DNA from: Cellulomonas chengniuliangii
GTDB lineage: Bacteria; Actinomycetota; Actinomycetes; Actinomycetales; Cellulomonadaceae
Reading direction: 5' to 3'
DNA: 64,000 nt
Assembly: GCF_024508335.1 (NCBI RefSeq)
Contig: NZ_CP101988.1
Span: 992,001-1,056,000, forward strand
Both the position numbers and the translations under genes were made by a program. The notes below the pieces were generated by a model that searched no databases, was not told the DNA's origin, and saw only the letters and a program-made list of their open reading frames with translations. Shown here piece by piece: positions 25,827 through 39,890 of the stretch; positions within the stretch are counted from its first letter, which is position 1; each line of letters begins with the position of its first letter.

Positions 25827-27896
25827 GTGACTGACACCATCCAGGCCGCCGGGAGCAAGAGCTCCGACGCGCCGAGCACCACCGGAGCGATCTCCGCGCT
25901 GCGTCTTCCGCAGCTCCAGGCCCTCGCCGCCGAGCTCGGGGTGACGGGCACGTCGAAGATGCGCAAGAGCGACCTCGTGGAGGCCATCAAGGCCAAGCGG
26001 GGAGGCTCCGCGCCCACGTCCGCCCGTCGTGCCGAGACCGCCGCGGAGGCGCCGGTCATCCCGGACGTCCGCGTGGACGTCGAGCCGAAGCGCGCGCCCC
26101 GCTCCACCGACGACGCCCCCGTGCGCCGCCCCGACATCGCCGCCGAGCTGCAGGCCGTCGAGCGGACGCTCGACCAGCGCCACGCCGCGAGCGAGACCCG
26201 CGACGACCGCGCCGCCCGTGCGGCCGACGCGGTCGGCTCCGTCACCGGGGAGCGTCGCTCCCGTCGCTCCGGCCGTGGAGCCGGCGCGCCCCGCGGTGAC
26301 GCCGCCGAGCAGGCCGTCGACGCCGCCCTCCGGCACGAGCCCGCCGAGCAGGCGGACGACTCCCCGCGCGGCGAGCGCTCCGAGCAGTCCGGGCACCGCG
26401 ACGGCGGCCAGCGCCAGCAGCGTGACGGGCAGCAGCGGGACGCCCAGCGTGACGGCCAGCAGCGTGACGGTCAGCAGCGCGACGGCCAGCAGCGCGACGG
26501 CCAGCAGCGTGACGGCGGCCAGCAGCGTGACGGCGGCCAGCAGCGTGAGGGCGCGGGCCAGAACGCGCAGCGCGACCACGCCGGGCACGAGGACGACGAG
26601 CGCGGCGGTCGCCGCCGCCGCTCGCGTGACCGCTACCGCGACCGCGACCGCACCAAGGGCCGCTCGCGCGGCGGGCGCGTCGCCGGCGGAGACGTCGCCG
26701 GCTACGAAGAGGTCGAGGTCAGCGCCGACGACGTGCTGCTGCCCGTCGCGGGCATCCTCGACATCCTCGACAGCTACGCGTTCGTGCGCACCAGCGGCTA
26801 CCTGCCGGGCGCGAACGACGTGTACGTCTCGCTGGGCCAGGTCAAGAAGGCCGGGCTGCGCCGCGGTGACGCGATCACCGGCGCCGTCCGCCAGCCGCGC
26901 GATGGCGACCCGCAGCCGCAGGGCAACAGCGCCCGATCGAAGTTCAACGCGCTGGTCCGGTTGGACTCCATCAATGGCATGTCTCCCGAGGAGGCGCGCC
27001 AGCGCCCCGAGTTCTCGAAGCTCACACCGCTGTACCCGCAGGAGCGCCTGCGCCTCGAGCACGACCCGAGCCAGGTCACCCCGCGCGTCATCGACATCGT
27101 CGCGCCGATCGGCAAGGGCCAGCGTGGACTGATCGTGTCGCCGCCGAAGGCTGGCAAGACGATCATCATGCAGCAGATCGCCAACGCCATCACGACCAAC
27201 AACCCTGAGGTCCACCTCATGGTGGTGCTCGTGGACGAGCGGCCTGAAGAGGTCACCGACATGGAGCGGACGGTCAAGGGCGAGGTCATCGCCTCGACGT
27301 TCGACCGCCCCGCCTCGGACCACACGATCGTCGCCGAGCTCGCGATCGAGCGCGCCAAGCGCCTGGTCGAGCTGGGCCAGGACGTCGTCGTGCTGCTCGA
27401 CTCGCTGACCCGGCTGTCGCGGGCCTACAACCTCGCGGCCCCCGCCTCGGGCCGGATCCTCTCGGGTGGTGTCGACGCCTCGGCGCTGTACCCGCCCAAG
27501 CGGTTCTTCGGCGCCGCGCGCAACATCGAGCACGGCGGGTCGCTCACGATCCTCGCCTCGGCGCTCGTGGAGACCGGGTCCAAGATGGACGAGGTCATCT
27601 TCGAGGAGTTCAAGGGCACCGGGAACATGGAGCTCCGGCTCACCCGCTCGCTCGCGGACAAGCGCATCTTCCCGGCGGTCGACGTCAACGCCTCGGGCAC
27701 GCGCCGCGAGGAGATCCTCATGTCGCCCGACGAGCTCAAGATCGTCTGGAAGCTCCGTCGCGTCATGGGCGCCCTCGACCAGCAGCAGGCCATCGAGCTG
27801 CTGCTCGGCAAGCTGCGCGACACCAAGTCGAACGTCGAGTTCCTGCTGCAGGTGCAGAAGACCACGCCCGGCACGGGCGGCCCGACCGACACGTGA
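25827..27896 (+). CDS. rho: Transcription termination factor Rho with large repetitive insertion
   Basis: 689 residues, far longer than the 419 of E. coli. GTG 25827 follows GGGGGAAGGG and yields a family-like N-terminus; the longer upstream frame is not used. Residues about 25-58 are Rho_N ([20 protein letters not shown]). Residues about 60-285 are a disordered Arg/Gln/Asp/Gly-rich insertion with many QQRDG units. The RNA-binding cold-shock domain and hexameric RecA-type motor follow, with Walker A Lys444 ([13 protein letters not shown]), [11 protein letters not shown] and [12 protein letters not shown]. Such insertions are typical of high-GC actinobacterial Rho, where they increase RNA binding. 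A hairpin follows the stop. Confidence 0.96.
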   Translation: MTDTIQAAGSKSSDAPSTTGAISALRLPQLQALAAELGVTGTSKMRKSDLVEAIKAKRGGSAPTSARRAETAAEAPVIPDVRVDVEPKRAPRSTDDAPVRRPDIAAELQAVERTLDQRHAASETRDDRAARAADAVGSVTGERRSRRSGRGAGAPRGDAAEQAVDAALRHEPAEQADDSPRGERSEQSGHRDGGQRQQRDGQQRDAQRDGQQRDGQQRDGQQRDGQQRDGGQQRDGGQQREGAGQNAQRDHAGHEDDERGGRRRRSRDRYRDRDRTKGRSRGGRVAGGDVAGYEEVEVSADDVLLPVAGILDILDSYAFVRTSGYLPGANDVYVSLGQVKKAGLRRGDAITGAVRQPRDGDPQPQGNSARSKFNALVRLDSINGMSPEEARQRPEFSKLTPLYPQERLRLEHDPSQVTPRVIDIVAPIGKGQRGLIVSPPKAGKTIIMQQIANAITTNNPEVHLMVVLVDERPEEVTDMERTVKGEVIASTFDRPASDHTIVAELAIERAKRLVELGQDVVVLLDSLTRLSRAYNLAAPASGRILSGGVDASALYPPKRFFGAARNIEHGGSLTILASALVETGSKMDEVIFEEFKGTGNMELRLTRSLADKRIFPAVDVNASGTRREEILMSPDELKIVWKLRRVMGALDQQQAIELLLGKLRDTKSNVEFLLQVQKTTPGTGGPTDT
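26412..26556 (+). repeat. Tandem 15-bp repeats in rho
   Basis: Imperfect tandem copies of CAGCAGCGTGACGGC, some lengthened by an extra GGC, encode [11 protein letters not shown] repeats. The array stays in frame and is likely prone to length change. Confidence 0.85.
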
Positions 27897-27902
27897 GCCG
27901 AC

Positions 27903-27936
27903 GAGCGTGCCTCGTCCTGCGGGGCGGGGCACGCTC
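27903..27936 (+). terminator. Hairpin after rho
   Basis: GAGCGTGCC (27903-27911) pairs with GGCACGCTC (27928-27936) seven bases after the rho stop; the loop is GC-rich. Confidence 0.6.
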
Positions 27937-27981
27937 CCGGCCAGGTCAGCCGGAAGATTTCGAGGCCTGGCGCAGTTCTGG

Positions 27982-27987
27982 CAGAAT
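27982..27987 (+). promoter_or_regulatory. Possible rpmE -10 CAGAAT
   Basis: CAGAAT lies about 77 bases before the rpmE start with a weak TTCGAG at -35 spacing. It would let rpmE be transcribed apart from rho. Confidence 0.3.
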
Positions 27988-28063
27988 GACCCCTCGGTCT
28001 GCGGTTCACGGAGGCGCGCCTGCGCTTGCCGACCCGGAGGCATCCCAGTCAAGGAGAATCCCT

Positions 28064-28276
28064 GTGAAGTCTGACATCCACCCCGCGTACGTGGTCACCC
28101 AGGTGACCTGCACGTGCGGCAACACGTTCACGACGCGCTCGACGGAGACGTCGGGCGAGATCCGCGCGGACGTGTGCAGCGCCTGCCACCCGTTCTACAC
28201 GGGCAAGCAGAAGATCCTCGACACCGGCGGCCGCGTGGCCCGCTTCGAGGCCCGGTACGGCAAGAAGGCCAACTAG
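28064..28276 (+). CDS. rpmE: Ribosomal protein L31, zinc-binding form
   Basis: 70 residues, the usual length of L31. Cys16, Cys18, Cys38 and Cys41 (CTCGN and CSACH) mark the zinc-containing C+ form; a paralogous zinc-free form would be expected elsewhere under Zur control. HPFYTGKQK is the family signature. The GTG follows AAGGAG by seven bases. Sits between rho and prfA as in most actinobacteria. Confidence 0.97.
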   Translation: MKSDIHPAYVVTQVTCTCGNTFTTRSTETSGEIRADVCSACHPFYTGKQKILDTGGRVARFEARYGKKAN

Positions 28277-28284
28277 TCCTCCTG

Positions 28285-28330
28285 CGCCGGTGGGACGGTT
28301 CTCGTCACGACGAGTCCCGGCCCACCGGCG
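28285..28330 (+). terminator. Hairpin between rpmE and prfA
   Basis: CGCCGGTGGG (28285-28294) is complementary to CCCACCGGCG (28321-28330). The 26-base interior holds a second small hairpin, CTCGT with ACGAG, giving a branched or extended structure nine bases after the rpmE stop. Confidence 0.5.
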
Positions 28331-28385
28331 TTGTCGTGCCCGCCGACCGGTGGGCAGAAGCTGGACGGACTAGAGGAGACCGGCG

Positions 28386-29471
28386 ATGACGGAGCACTTC
28401 GGGGCCGCTGAGGCCCTGCTCGAGGAGCACGCCGAGATCGAGCGGCAGATGGCCGACCCGGACGTGCACGCCGACGCGGGGCGCGCGCGCACCCTCGGCC
28501 GCAGGTATGCCGAGCTCGGCCAGGTCGTGGCCGCCTACCGCGCGTGGCGCGCCGCCGCCGACGACCTCGCGGACGCCACCGAGCTCGCGCAGGACGACGA
28601 GGCCTTCGCCGCCGAGCTGCCCGAGCTGCAGGCCGCGGCCGACACCGCCGCCGAGCGCCTGCGCCGCGTGCTCATCCCGCGCGACCCCGACGACGCCCGG
28701 GACGTGATCCTGGAGATCAAGGCGGGGGAGGGCGGCGAGGAGTCCGCGCTGTTCGCCGGTGACCTGCTGCGCATGTACCTGCGCTACGCGGAGCGGCGCG
28801 GCTGGCGCACCGAGATCCTCGAGAGCACCGACTCCGAGCTGGGCGGCTACAAGGACGTGCAGGTCGCGGTGAAGGCCCGGGGCGTGACCGACCCCGCCCA
28901 GGGCGTGTGGGCCAGCCTCAAGTACGAGGGCGGCGTCCACCGGGTGCAGCGCGTGCCTGTCACCGAGTCGCAGGGGCGGATCCACACCTCGGCCGCCGGC
29001 GTGCTGGTGCTGCCCGAGGCGGAGGACGCCGGCGAGGTCCAGATCGACCAGAACGACCTGCGAATCGACGTGTTCCGCTCGTCCGGGCCTGGCGGCCAGT
29101 CGGTCAACACGACCGACTCCGCAGTGCGGATCACGCACGTGCCCACCGGCATCGTCGTCTCGATGCAGAACGAGAAGTCCCAGCTGCAGAACCGCGAGCA
29201 GGCGATGCGGGTGCTGCGCGCCCGGCTGCTCGCCGCGCAGCAGGAGGAGGCCGCCGCCGCTGCCAGCGAGGCGCGCCGCTCGCAGGTGCGCACGGTGGAC
29301 CGCTCGGAGCGGATCCGCACGTACAACTACCCCGAGAACCGCATCGCCGACCACCGCACCGGCTACAAGGCCTACAACCTCGACGCGGTGCTCGACGGCG
29401 ACCTCGAGCCGGTGGTCCGCTCGGCCATCGAGGCCGACGAGGCCGCGCGGCTCGAGGCCGCGGGGAACTGA
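28386..29471 (+). CDS. prfA: Peptide chain release factor 1
   Basis: 361 residues. Recognises UAA and UAG stop codons and triggers peptide release on the ribosome. The GGQ motif is at residues 236-238 ([18 protein letters not shown]), whose Gln is methylated by the product of the next gene. [16 protein letters not shown] and the N-terminal helical domain are as in the family. RBS GAGGAG-like sequence precedes the ATG. prmC begins 2 bp after the stop. Confidence 0.97.
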   Translation: MTEHFGAAEALLEEHAEIERQMADPDVHADAGRARTLGRRYAELGQVVAAYRAWRAAADDLADATELAQDDEAFAAELPELQAAADTAAERLRRVLIPRDPDDARDVILEIKAGEGGEESALFAGDLLRMYLRYAERRGWRTEILESTDSELGGYKDVQVAVKARGVTDPAQGVWASLKYEGGVHRVQRVPVTESQGRIHTSAAGVLVLPEAEDAGEVQIDQNDLRIDVFRSSGPGGQSVNTTDSAVRITHVPTGIVVSMQNEKSQLQNREQAMRVLRARLLAAQQEEAAAAASEARRSQVRTVDRSERIRTYNYPENRIADHRTGYKAYNLDAVLDGDLEPVVRSAIEADEAARLEAAGN

Positions 29472-29473
29472 CC

Positions 29474-30412
29474 ATGGGCGACGACGCCGCCAGGCTCCCG
29501 GAGGCGCTCCGCGCCGCTGAGCGCGCGTTGGCCGCGGCGGGGGTGCCCAGTCCCCGGGTCGACGCCGAGCTGCTCGCGGCGCACCTGCTCGGGATCGAGG
29601 CGGGCCGCGCGATGAGCCGCGGCGAGGTGCAGGCGGCCGCGATCCTGGGTCGGCCGGCGCCGGCCGGCCTCGACGAGCTGGTCGCCCGCCGGGCCGCGCG
29701 GGAGCCCTTGCAGCACCTGGTGGGCTCGGCCGCGTTCCGAGGGCTCGTGCTGTCGGTGGGGCCGGGGGTGTTCGTGCCCCGCCCGGAGACCGAGCAGGTC
29801 GCCGAGCACGCCGTCCGCGAGGCGCAAGCGCTGCTCGCGGGTGGCGCCCGGGCCCGGGTGGTCGACCTGTGCACCGGCTCGGCGGCGATCGCCCTGGCCG
29901 TGGCTCACGAGGCGCCCGGCGCCGAGGTGCACGCCGTCGAGCTCGACGCCGCCGCGCACGCTTGGGCGGCCCGCAACGTGGCCGCCGTCGCGCCCGGCGT
30001 GCGGCTGCTGCGCGGCGACGCCCGCACCGCACTGCGCGAGCTGGACGGCACGGTCGACGTGGTCGTCTCGAACCCCCCGTACGTGCCGCCGGGCGCGGTG
30101 CCGGTGGACCCCGAGGTCGCGGAGCACGACCCGGCCGTGGCGCTGTACGGGCTCGGCGCCGACGGCCTGGAGGTGCCGCGCGGGATCGCCGCCGCGGCCG
30201 CGCGGCTGCTGCGGCCGGGCGGGCTGTTCGTCATGGAGCACGCCGAGGTGCAGGACGCCGCCGCGCGAGCCCTGGTCGTCGCGACCGGGGCGTTCGCGGA
30301 GGTGCGCACCGAAACCGACCTCACCGGCCGCGCGCGCATGGTGCTGGCCCGCCGCCAGCCGGACGGCGGCGGTGTGGACGGCCCCCTCGGCGTGGGAGAC
30401 TCGCAGCCGTGA
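29474..30412 (+). CDS. prmC: Release factor glutamine methyltransferase
   Basis: 312 residues. Methylates the GGQ glutamine of release factors using S-adenosylmethionine. The N-terminal helical substrate domain spans about 1-85, PRPETEQ precedes the SAM-binding Rossmann motif VVDLCTGSAAIALAVA, and the catalytic SNPPYVP binds the glutamine amide. ATG 29474 is chosen since upstream in-frame sequence lies within prfA. The C-terminal 15 residues are Gly-rich. Its stop overlaps the tsaC start by 4 bp. Confidence 0.95.
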   Translation: MGDDAARLPEALRAAERALAAAGVPSPRVDAELLAAHLLGIEAGRAMSRGEVQAAAILGRPAPAGLDELVARRAAREPLQHLVGSAAFRGLVLSVGPGVFVPRPETEQVAEHAVREAQALLAGGARARVVDLCTGSAAIALAVAHEAPGAEVHAVELDAAAHAWAARNVAAVAPGVRLLRGDARTALRELDGTVDVVVSNPPYVPPGAVPVDPEVAEHDPAVALYGLGADGLEVPRGIAAAAARLLRPGGLFVMEHAEVQDAAARALVVATGAFAEVRTETDLTGRARMVLARRQPDGGGVDGPLGVGDSQP

Positions 30413-31149
30413 GTCTGATTCGCATCAAGGACGCCACCGACCCCCAGACGTGGGGACCTGCCATCGACGAGGCGGTCCACGCCATCGCGCGCGGCGAGCT
30501 GATCGTGCTGCCCACCGACACCGTCTACGGCGTGGGCGCCGACGCGTTCACCCCCGAGGCGGTCCAGGCGCTGCTCGACGCCAAGGGGCGCGGGCGGCAG
30601 ATGCCGCCGCCCGTGCTCATCCCCGACGTGCGCACCCTCGACGGCCTGGCCACCGACGTCCCCGACGGCGCGCGGGACCTCGCCGAGGCCTTCTGGCCCG
30701 GCGGGCTCACGCTCATCCTGCGGGCGCAACCGTCGCTGGCCTGGGACCTGGGGGAGACCCACGGCACTGTCGCCCTGCGCATGCCCGACCACCCCGTCGC
30801 CCTCGCCGTGCTGCGCCGCACCGGGCCGCTAGCCGTCTCGAGCGCCAACCTCACCGGGAAGCCGGCCACGGTCACGGCGCAGGAGGCGTACCAGCAGCTC
30901 GGCGCGTCGGTGCCCGTCTTCCTCGACGGCGGCCAGGCCCCGGGCCAGGTGGCCTCGACGATCGTGGACGCCACCGGCCCGACGCTGCGCGTCGTGCGGC
31001 TGGGCGCGCTGAGCCTGGCCGAGCTCAACGAGGTCGCCGAGGTCGTCGACCCGTCCGCCGAGACGGCCGCGCCCGATGGCGCCGCGACGACCGGCGCCGA
31101 CACCGCCGGCGAGGCCCCCGACATCGCGGAGGGTGAGCACGAGAGGTGA
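30409..31149 (+). CDS. tsaC: Threonylcarbamoyl-AMP synthase (YrdC/Sua5 family)
   Basis: 246 residues. Makes threonylcarbamoyl-AMP from threonine, bicarbonate and ATP for the universal t6A tRNA modification. LPTDTVYGVGADAF is the family signature, KGRGRQMPPPV the basic substrate loop and SSANLTGKPA the second. The last about 35 residues form an acidic Ala-rich extension without the Sua5 domain. GTGA overlaps join it to prmC upstream and wecA downstream. Confidence 0.94.
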   Translation: MSLIRIKDATDPQTWGPAIDEAVHAIARGELIVLPTDTVYGVGADAFTPEAVQALLDAKGRGRQMPPPVLIPDVRTLDGLATDVPDGARDLAEAFWPGGLTLILRAQPSLAWDLGETHGTVALRMPDHPVALAVLRRTGPLAVSSANLTGKPATVTAQEAYQQLGASVPVFLDGGQAPGQVASTIVDATGPTLRVVRLGALSLAELNEVAEVVDPSAETAAPDGAATTGADTAGEAPDIAEGEHER

Positions 31150-32264
31150 GGGCCTACCTCCTGGTCCTGATCGTCGCGGCGGCGGTGACGTACCTGATGA
31201 CGCCGCTGGCCCGCTGGTGCGCGCTGCGCTGGGGGGCCATCACCGCGGTGCGCGACCGCGACGTCCACGCGATCCCCACACCGAGGCTCGGCGGCCTGGC
31301 GATGCTCATCGGGCTCGTCGTGGCGTTCACGATGGCGAGCGGGCTGCCCTTCCTGTCCGACGTCTACGCCGACCCGGCGCCCATCCTCGGGATCGTGGGG
31401 GGAGCGGCCCTGGTGTGCCTGCTGGGGGTCGCGGACGACATCTGGGACCTCGACTGGCTGACCAAGCTGATGGGCCAGATCCTCGCCGGCGGGCTCGTCG
31501 CCTGGAGCGGCGTCCAGCTCTACCAGCTCCCGATCGCCGGGGTGATGGTCTACTCGGGCCGCACCACCTTCCTGCTGTCGGTGCTGACCGTGGTGGTCGC
31601 GATGAACGCGGTGAACTTCGTGGACGGGCTCGACGGGCTCGCCGCGGGGGTCATCGCGATCGGCGGCACGGCGTTCTTCCTCTACTCGTACCTCCTGACC
31701 GTCAACGCCGGCTCGATGGACTACTCGAGCCTGGCCACGCTGGTCATGGCGGTGCTGGTCGGCATCTGCCTGGGCTTCCTGCCGCACAACGTGTATCCCG
31801 CGCGGATCTTCATGGGCGACTCCGGCTCGATGCTGCTGGGGCTGGTCTTCGCCGTCGCGGCGATCCGTATCACCGGCCAGATCGACCCCGGCGTGGTCTC
31901 GACCCGGCAGTTCTTCCCCGCGTTCCTGCCCATCCTGCTGCCGGTGGCCGTGCTGCTGCTGCCTCTGCTCGACATGGGGCTGGCCATCATCCGACGGGTC
32001 GGCAAGGGCAACTCGCCGTTCCACCCGGACCGCATGCACCTGCACCACCGGCTGCTCGGCCTCGGCCACTCGCACCGCCGCGCGGTGGGCATCATGTACA
32101 TCTGGACCGCTGTCTTCGCGTTCGGCGCCGCCGCCCTGGTGGTGGTGTCCACGACCACGGCGCTGTGGGCGCTCGGCGTCGGCGTCGTGGTCGCGATCCT
32201 GCTGACCCTCGGCCCCCTGCGCGGCAAGCGTGCCGCGCCCATCGTCTCGGAGGACCCCGCGTGA
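31146..32264 (+). CDS. wecA: Undecaprenyl-phosphate sugar-1-phosphate transferase, WecA/TagO type
   Basis: 372 residues with about 11 membrane segments. Transfers GlcNAc-1-phosphate (by family) from the UDP-sugar to undecaprenyl phosphate, starting wall polysaccharide or teichoic-acid-type polymer synthesis. Asp97-Asp98 (VADDIWDLDW) and NFVDGLDGL with Asp160 and Asp163 bind magnesium and substrate; IFMGDSGSM and MHLHHRLL are further signatures that separate it from MraY. GTG overlaps the tsaC stop. The position upstream of the ATP synthase genes is a conserved actinobacterial arrangement. Confidence 0.93.
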   Translation: MRAYLLVLIVAAAVTYLMTPLARWCALRWGAITAVRDRDVHAIPTPRLGGLAMLIGLVVAFTMASGLPFLSDVYADPAPILGIVGGAALVCLLGVADDIWDLDWLTKLMGQILAGGLVAWSGVQLYQLPIAGVMVYSGRTTFLLSVLTVVVAMNAVNFVDGLDGLAAGVIAIGGTAFFLYSYLLTVNAGSMDYSSLATLVMAVLVGICLGFLPHNVYPARIFMGDSGSMLLGLVFAVAAIRITGQIDPGVVSTRQFFPAFLPILLPVAVLLLPLLDMGLAIIRRVGKGNSPFHPDRMHLHHRLLGLGHSHRRAVGIMYIWTAVFAFGAAALVVVSTTTALWALGVGVVVAILLTLGPLRGKRAAPIVSEDPA

Positions 32265-32758
32265 CCACCGCACCCCAGCCCCAGCCTGTGGCGCCGAAGA
32301 GCGAGCGCTCCGCCGCCGACGACGTCTTCCGCGCCGCCCTGCGCGGCATGCTCCTGCTCCTCGCCCTCGTGGGCGTCCTCGGCGTGGGCGTCGGCGCCCT
32401 GGTGGCGGGCACGCCGGGCGTCTGGGGGGCGCTGATCGGCGTCGGACTCGTGCTGGTTTTCTCCGGCACCACGGTGCTGTCGATGCTGCGGACCTCCGGG
32501 GCGAGCCCTTCCACCATGGCAGCCGTGGTGATGGGCGCCTGGCTCGGCAAGATCGTCGTGGTGATCATCGTCCTGGCGATCCTGCGCGACATGGACTTCT
32601 ACAACCGGGGCGTCCTGGCAGTCGTCGTCGCGGTGGGCGTGATCGGCTCGGCGCTACTCGACTACCGGGCCGTGGCACGCGGCCGGGTGCCCTATGTGGA
32701 GCCCGTCTCGCAGACCGTCTCACGAGCGGACGATCGTTCAGATAACGGCCAGCCATAG
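32261..32758 (+). CDS. AtpI-like membrane protein of the ATP synthase operon
   Basis: 165 residues with four hydrophobic segments (LLLLALVGVLGVGVGALVAG, IGVGLVLVFSGTTVLSML, AAVVMGAWLGKIVVVIIVLA, VLAVVVAVGVIGSALLDY). Position directly before atpB and topology fit the poorly conserved AtpI group, which assists c-ring assembly. The GTG overlaps the wecA stop by 4 bp. The TAG stop overlaps the -10 proposed for the atp operon. Function rests on context more than on motif. Confidence 0.75.
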   Translation: MTTAPQPQPVAPKSERSAADDVFRAALRGMLLLLALVGVLGVGVGALVAGTPGVWGALIGVGLVLVFSGTTVLSMLRTSGASPSTMAAVVMGAWLGKIVVVIIVLAILRDMDFYNRGVLAVVVAVGVIGSALLDYRAVARGRVPYVEPVSQTVSRADDRSDNGQP

Positions 32759-32766
32759 GTTAGGCT
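32756..32766 (+). promoter_or_regulatory. Possible ATP synthase operon -10 (TAGGTT/TAGGCT)
   Basis: Two overlapping TANNNT hexamers, TAGGTT (32756-32761) and TAGGCT (32761-32766), lie 33-43 bases upstream of the atpB start. An internal promoter here would add to read-through from wecA. Confidence 0.4.
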
Positions 32767-32798
32767 CCACACATCCATGACGGCCTGGTGCCGACGGC

Positions 32799-34582
<1,784 letters not shown>

Positions 34583-34583
<1 letters not shown>

Positions 34584-35398
34584 TGCGCGGGACGAGTCAG
34601 GTGTCGCTGCAGGCCGCGGAGGCCCGGTTCGAGCCGGTGCTGCGCGCTGCGGGCGCCCAGGCGTCGACGTTGGGCGAGCAGCTGTTCGCCCTGGTGGACG
34701 CGCTGGACTCATCCGGCTCGCTCCGGCGCACCCTGGCCGATCCGTCGGTCGACGGCGACGCCAAGGCACGGCTGGTGGGCCAGCTACTCGCTGGAGCCGA
34801 CCCGCGCACGATCGAAGCGGTCGACGGACTGGTGCGCTCGCGCTGGTCGGCGGACGCCGACCTGGCCGAGGCGGTCGAGCACCTCGCGTTCCATGCGGTG
34901 CTCGCCTCGGCGCAGGCTTCCCCCGGAGGCCTGGAGCAGGTCGAGGAGGAGCTCTTCACGATCGGCAAGGCCCTCGCGGGACAGCGTGAGCTCCGGCGGG
35001 CGCTGTTCGACGACAAGATCGGCGCCGCCGGTCGTGGCGCCGTGGTCGACGAGCTGCTCGGGGGCCAGGGAGCCCCGGCCACGGAGATCCTCGCCCGGCG
35101 GGCCGCCACGGCGCCCCGCGGTCGGCGGTACGTGGCCACGCTCGACCACCTGTCCGACCTGATCGCCGACCGTCGCAACCGCCAGGTCGCGACGGTCACC
35201 ACCGCGACAGGGCTCAGCACGGCCCAGCGCGCACGCTTGGTCCAGATCCTGGAGCAGTCGTACGGGCACCCGATGCAGCTCAACGTGATCGAGGACCCGC
35301 ACGTCATCGGCGGCCTCCGGGTCCAGGTGGGTCCCGAGGTCGTGGACGCGACGGTCCTGTCCCGGCTTGCCGATGCCCGACGACGACTTGCCAGCTGA
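34583..35398 (+). CDS. atpH: ATP synthase F1 subunit delta
   Basis: 271 residues, the longer form seen in many actinobacteria compared with about 177 in E. coli. The N-terminal helical domain that caps the alpha subunits occupies the first half; the C-terminal part has the family signature IEDPHVIGGLRVQVGPEVVD. Links the peripheral stalk to F1. ATG overlaps the atpF stop. Confidence 0.95.
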
Positions 35399-35476
35399 CG
35401 CCCGCGTCCACCCGACGCGCCGTCCCGAGAACGTGTTCGACCGCACGCACAGTGCAGTCATGACAGGAGAAGAGCA

Positions 35477-37105
35477 ATGGCTGAGCTGACGATCCGGCCG
35501 GAGGACATCCGGTCCGCTCTGGACAGCTTCGTGAAGTCCTACGAGCCGAACGGCGCGGTGACCGAAGAGGTCGGGCGCGTCACGCTGGCAGGCGACGGCA
35601 TCGCCCAGGTGTCCGGACTTCCCGGCGCGATGGCCAACGAGCTGCTGCGCTTCGAGGACGGCACGCTCGGCCTGGCGCTCAGCCTCGACGTGCGCGAGAT
35701 CGGCGTCGTCGTGCTCGGCGAGTTCACCGGGATCGAGGAGGGCCAGGAGGTCCGCCGCACCGGTGAGGTCCTGTCGGTGCCCGTCGGCGACGGCTACCTC
35801 GGACGCGTGGTCGACCCGCTCGGCCAGCCGATCGACGGCCTCGGCGAGCTCGTGACGGAGGGTCGTCGCGCGCTCGAGCTGCAGGCCCCCGGCGTCATGG
35901 ACCGCAAGAGCGTGCACGAGCCGCTGCAGACCGGCCTCAAGGCCATCGACGCGATGATCCCGATCGGCCGCGGCCAGCGCCAGCTGATCATCGGCGACCG
36001 CCAGACCGGCAAGACGGCCATCGCGGTGGACACGATCATCAACCAGAAGGCCAACTGGGAGACGGGCGACCCGACCAAGCAGGTCCGCTGCATCTACGTC
36101 GCCATCGGCCAGAAGGGCTCGACGATCGCCGCCGTGCGCAGCGCTCTCGAGGAGTCCGGCGCGCTCGAGTACACGACCATCGTCGCGGCCCCCGCCTCCG
36201 ACCCGGCTGGCTTCAAGTACCTCGCCCCCTACACCGGATCGGCGATCGGCCAGCACTGGATGTACGGCGGCAAGCACGTCCTCATCGTGTTCGACGACCT
36301 GTCGAAGCAGGCCGAGGCGTACCGCGCCGTGTCGCTGCTGCTGCGGCGCCCGCCGGGCCGCGAGGCCTACCCCGGTGACGTCTTCTACCTGCACTCCCGT
36401 CTGCTCGAGCGTTGTGCGAAGCTCTCGGACGAGCTGGGCGGCGGCTCGATGACCGGCCTTCCGGTCATCGAGACGAAGGCCAACGACGTCTCGGCGTACA
36501 TCCCGACGAACGTCATCTCGATCACCGACGGCCAGATCTTCCTCCAGTCGGACCTGTTCAACGCCGACCAGCGCCCCGCAGTCGACGTCGGCATCTCGGT
36601 GTCCCGCGTCGGTGGCGCCGCTCAGGTCAAGGCCATGAAGAAGGTCTCCGGCACGCTGAAGATCGACCTCGCGCAGTTCCGCTCGCTCGAGGCCTTCGCG
36701 ATGTTCGCCTCCGACCTGGACGCGGCCTCCCGCGGCCAGCTCACGCGTGGCGCGCGCCTCATGGAGCTGCTCAAGCAGGGCCAGTACAGCCCGTACCCGG
36801 TCGAGGACCAGGTCGCGTCGATCTGGGCCGGCACCAAGGGCAAGCTGGACGACGTCCCGCTCGAGGACGTGCGGCGCTTCGAGAGCGAGCTGCTCGAGAG
36901 CCTGCGCCGCAACACCGAGGTGCTCAGCACGATCGCCGCGACCGGCAAGCTCGACGACGACGTGGAGAAGGAGCTCGCCACGGCGATCGACGACTTCCGC
37001 GCCGGCTTCCTCAAGGGTGACGGCACCCCGCTCATCGGCGAGGAGCCGGCCGACGAGGCCGCCCCCGTCGAGCAGGAGCAGATCGTCCGACAGAAGAAGG
37101 GCTGA
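35477..37105 (+). CDS. atpA: ATP synthase F1 subunit alpha
   Basis: 542 residues. Non-catalytic nucleotide-binding subunit. Walker A is [11 protein letters not shown] with Lys179; the alpha signature [20 protein letters not shown] has the catalytic-site arginine finger region. C-terminal about 30 residues are an acidic tail ([14 protein letters not shown]). AGGAGAAGAGC precedes the ATG; a 78-bp gap separates it from atpH with no hairpin recognised. Confidence 0.98.
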   Translation: MAELTIRPEDIRSALDSFVKSYEPNGAVTEEVGRVTLAGDGIAQVSGLPGAMANELLRFEDGTLGLALSLDVREIGVVVLGEFTGIEEGQEVRRTGEVLSVPVGDGYLGRVVDPLGQPIDGLGELVTEGRRALELQAPGVMDRKSVHEPLQTGLKAIDAMIPIGRGQRQLIIGDRQTGKTAIAVDTIINQKANWETGDPTKQVRCIYVAIGQKGSTIAAVRSALEESGALEYTTIVAAPASDPAGFKYLAPYTGSAIGQHWMYGGKHVLIVFDDLSKQAEAYRAVSLLLRRPPGREAYPGDVFYLHSRLLERCAKLSDELGGGSMTGLPVIETKANDVSAYIPTNVISITDGQIFLQSDLFNADQRPAVDVGISVSRVGGAAQVKAMKKVSGTLKIDLAQFRSLEAFAMFASDLDAASRGQLTRGARLMELLKQGQYSPYPVEDQVASIWAGTKGKLDDVPLEDVRRFESELLESLRRNTEVLSTIAATGKLDDDVEKELATAIDDFRAGFLKGDGTPLIGEEPADEAAPVEQEQIVRQKKG

Positions 37106-37107
37106 GA

Positions 37108-39544
<2,437 letters not shown>

Positions 39545-39587
39545 CGACGTCCCATTCCCCCGTCCCCCCATCTGTGAAGGAGTGAGC

Positions 39588-39878
39588 GTGGCAGAGCTCG
39601 AGGTCGACATCGTCGCCCCCGACGGCAAGATCTGGTCGGGCACGGCGCAGCAGCTCAGTGCGCCCGCCGCAGACGGCGAGATCGGCATCCGTGTGGGCCA
39701 CACCCCCCTGCTCTCCGTGCTCCGGCGCGGAGAGCTGCGGGTCGCGCGCGCCGGCGGAGCCCCGCTCCGCTGGATCGTCGAGGGGGGCTTCCTCTCGGTC
39801 GACGCCGATCAGGTGACGGTCGTCGTCGACTCCGTCGAGCAGGTCTCGGGCGGCGCCCCCGCCCCGGCCGCGCACTGA
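39588..39878 (+). CDS. atpC: ATP synthase F1 subunit epsilon, short form
   Basis: 96 residues. The N-terminal beta-sandwich that binds gamma and the c-ring is complete (about 1-84, with GEIGIRVGHTPLLSVLRRGE). The C-terminal two-helix domain that inhibits ATP hydrolysis in many bacteria is missing: after VVVDSVEQVSGG only a short Ala/Pro tail remains. So epsilon-mediated autoinhibition by helix insertion is not expected. GTG is preceded by GAAGGAG. Last gene of the atp set; DUF2550 starts 12 bp later. Confidence 0.94.
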   Translation: MAELEVDIVAPDGKIWSGTAQQLSAPAADGEIGIRVGHTPLLSVLRRGELRVARAGGAPLRWIVEGGFLSVDADQVTVVVDSVEQVSGGAPAPAAH

Positions 39879-39890
39879 CGGCAGGCGAGG

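Noticed and set aside
26412-26556. CRISPR-like repeat array
   Set aside because: The 15-bp units are contiguous, in frame within rho and have no spacers.
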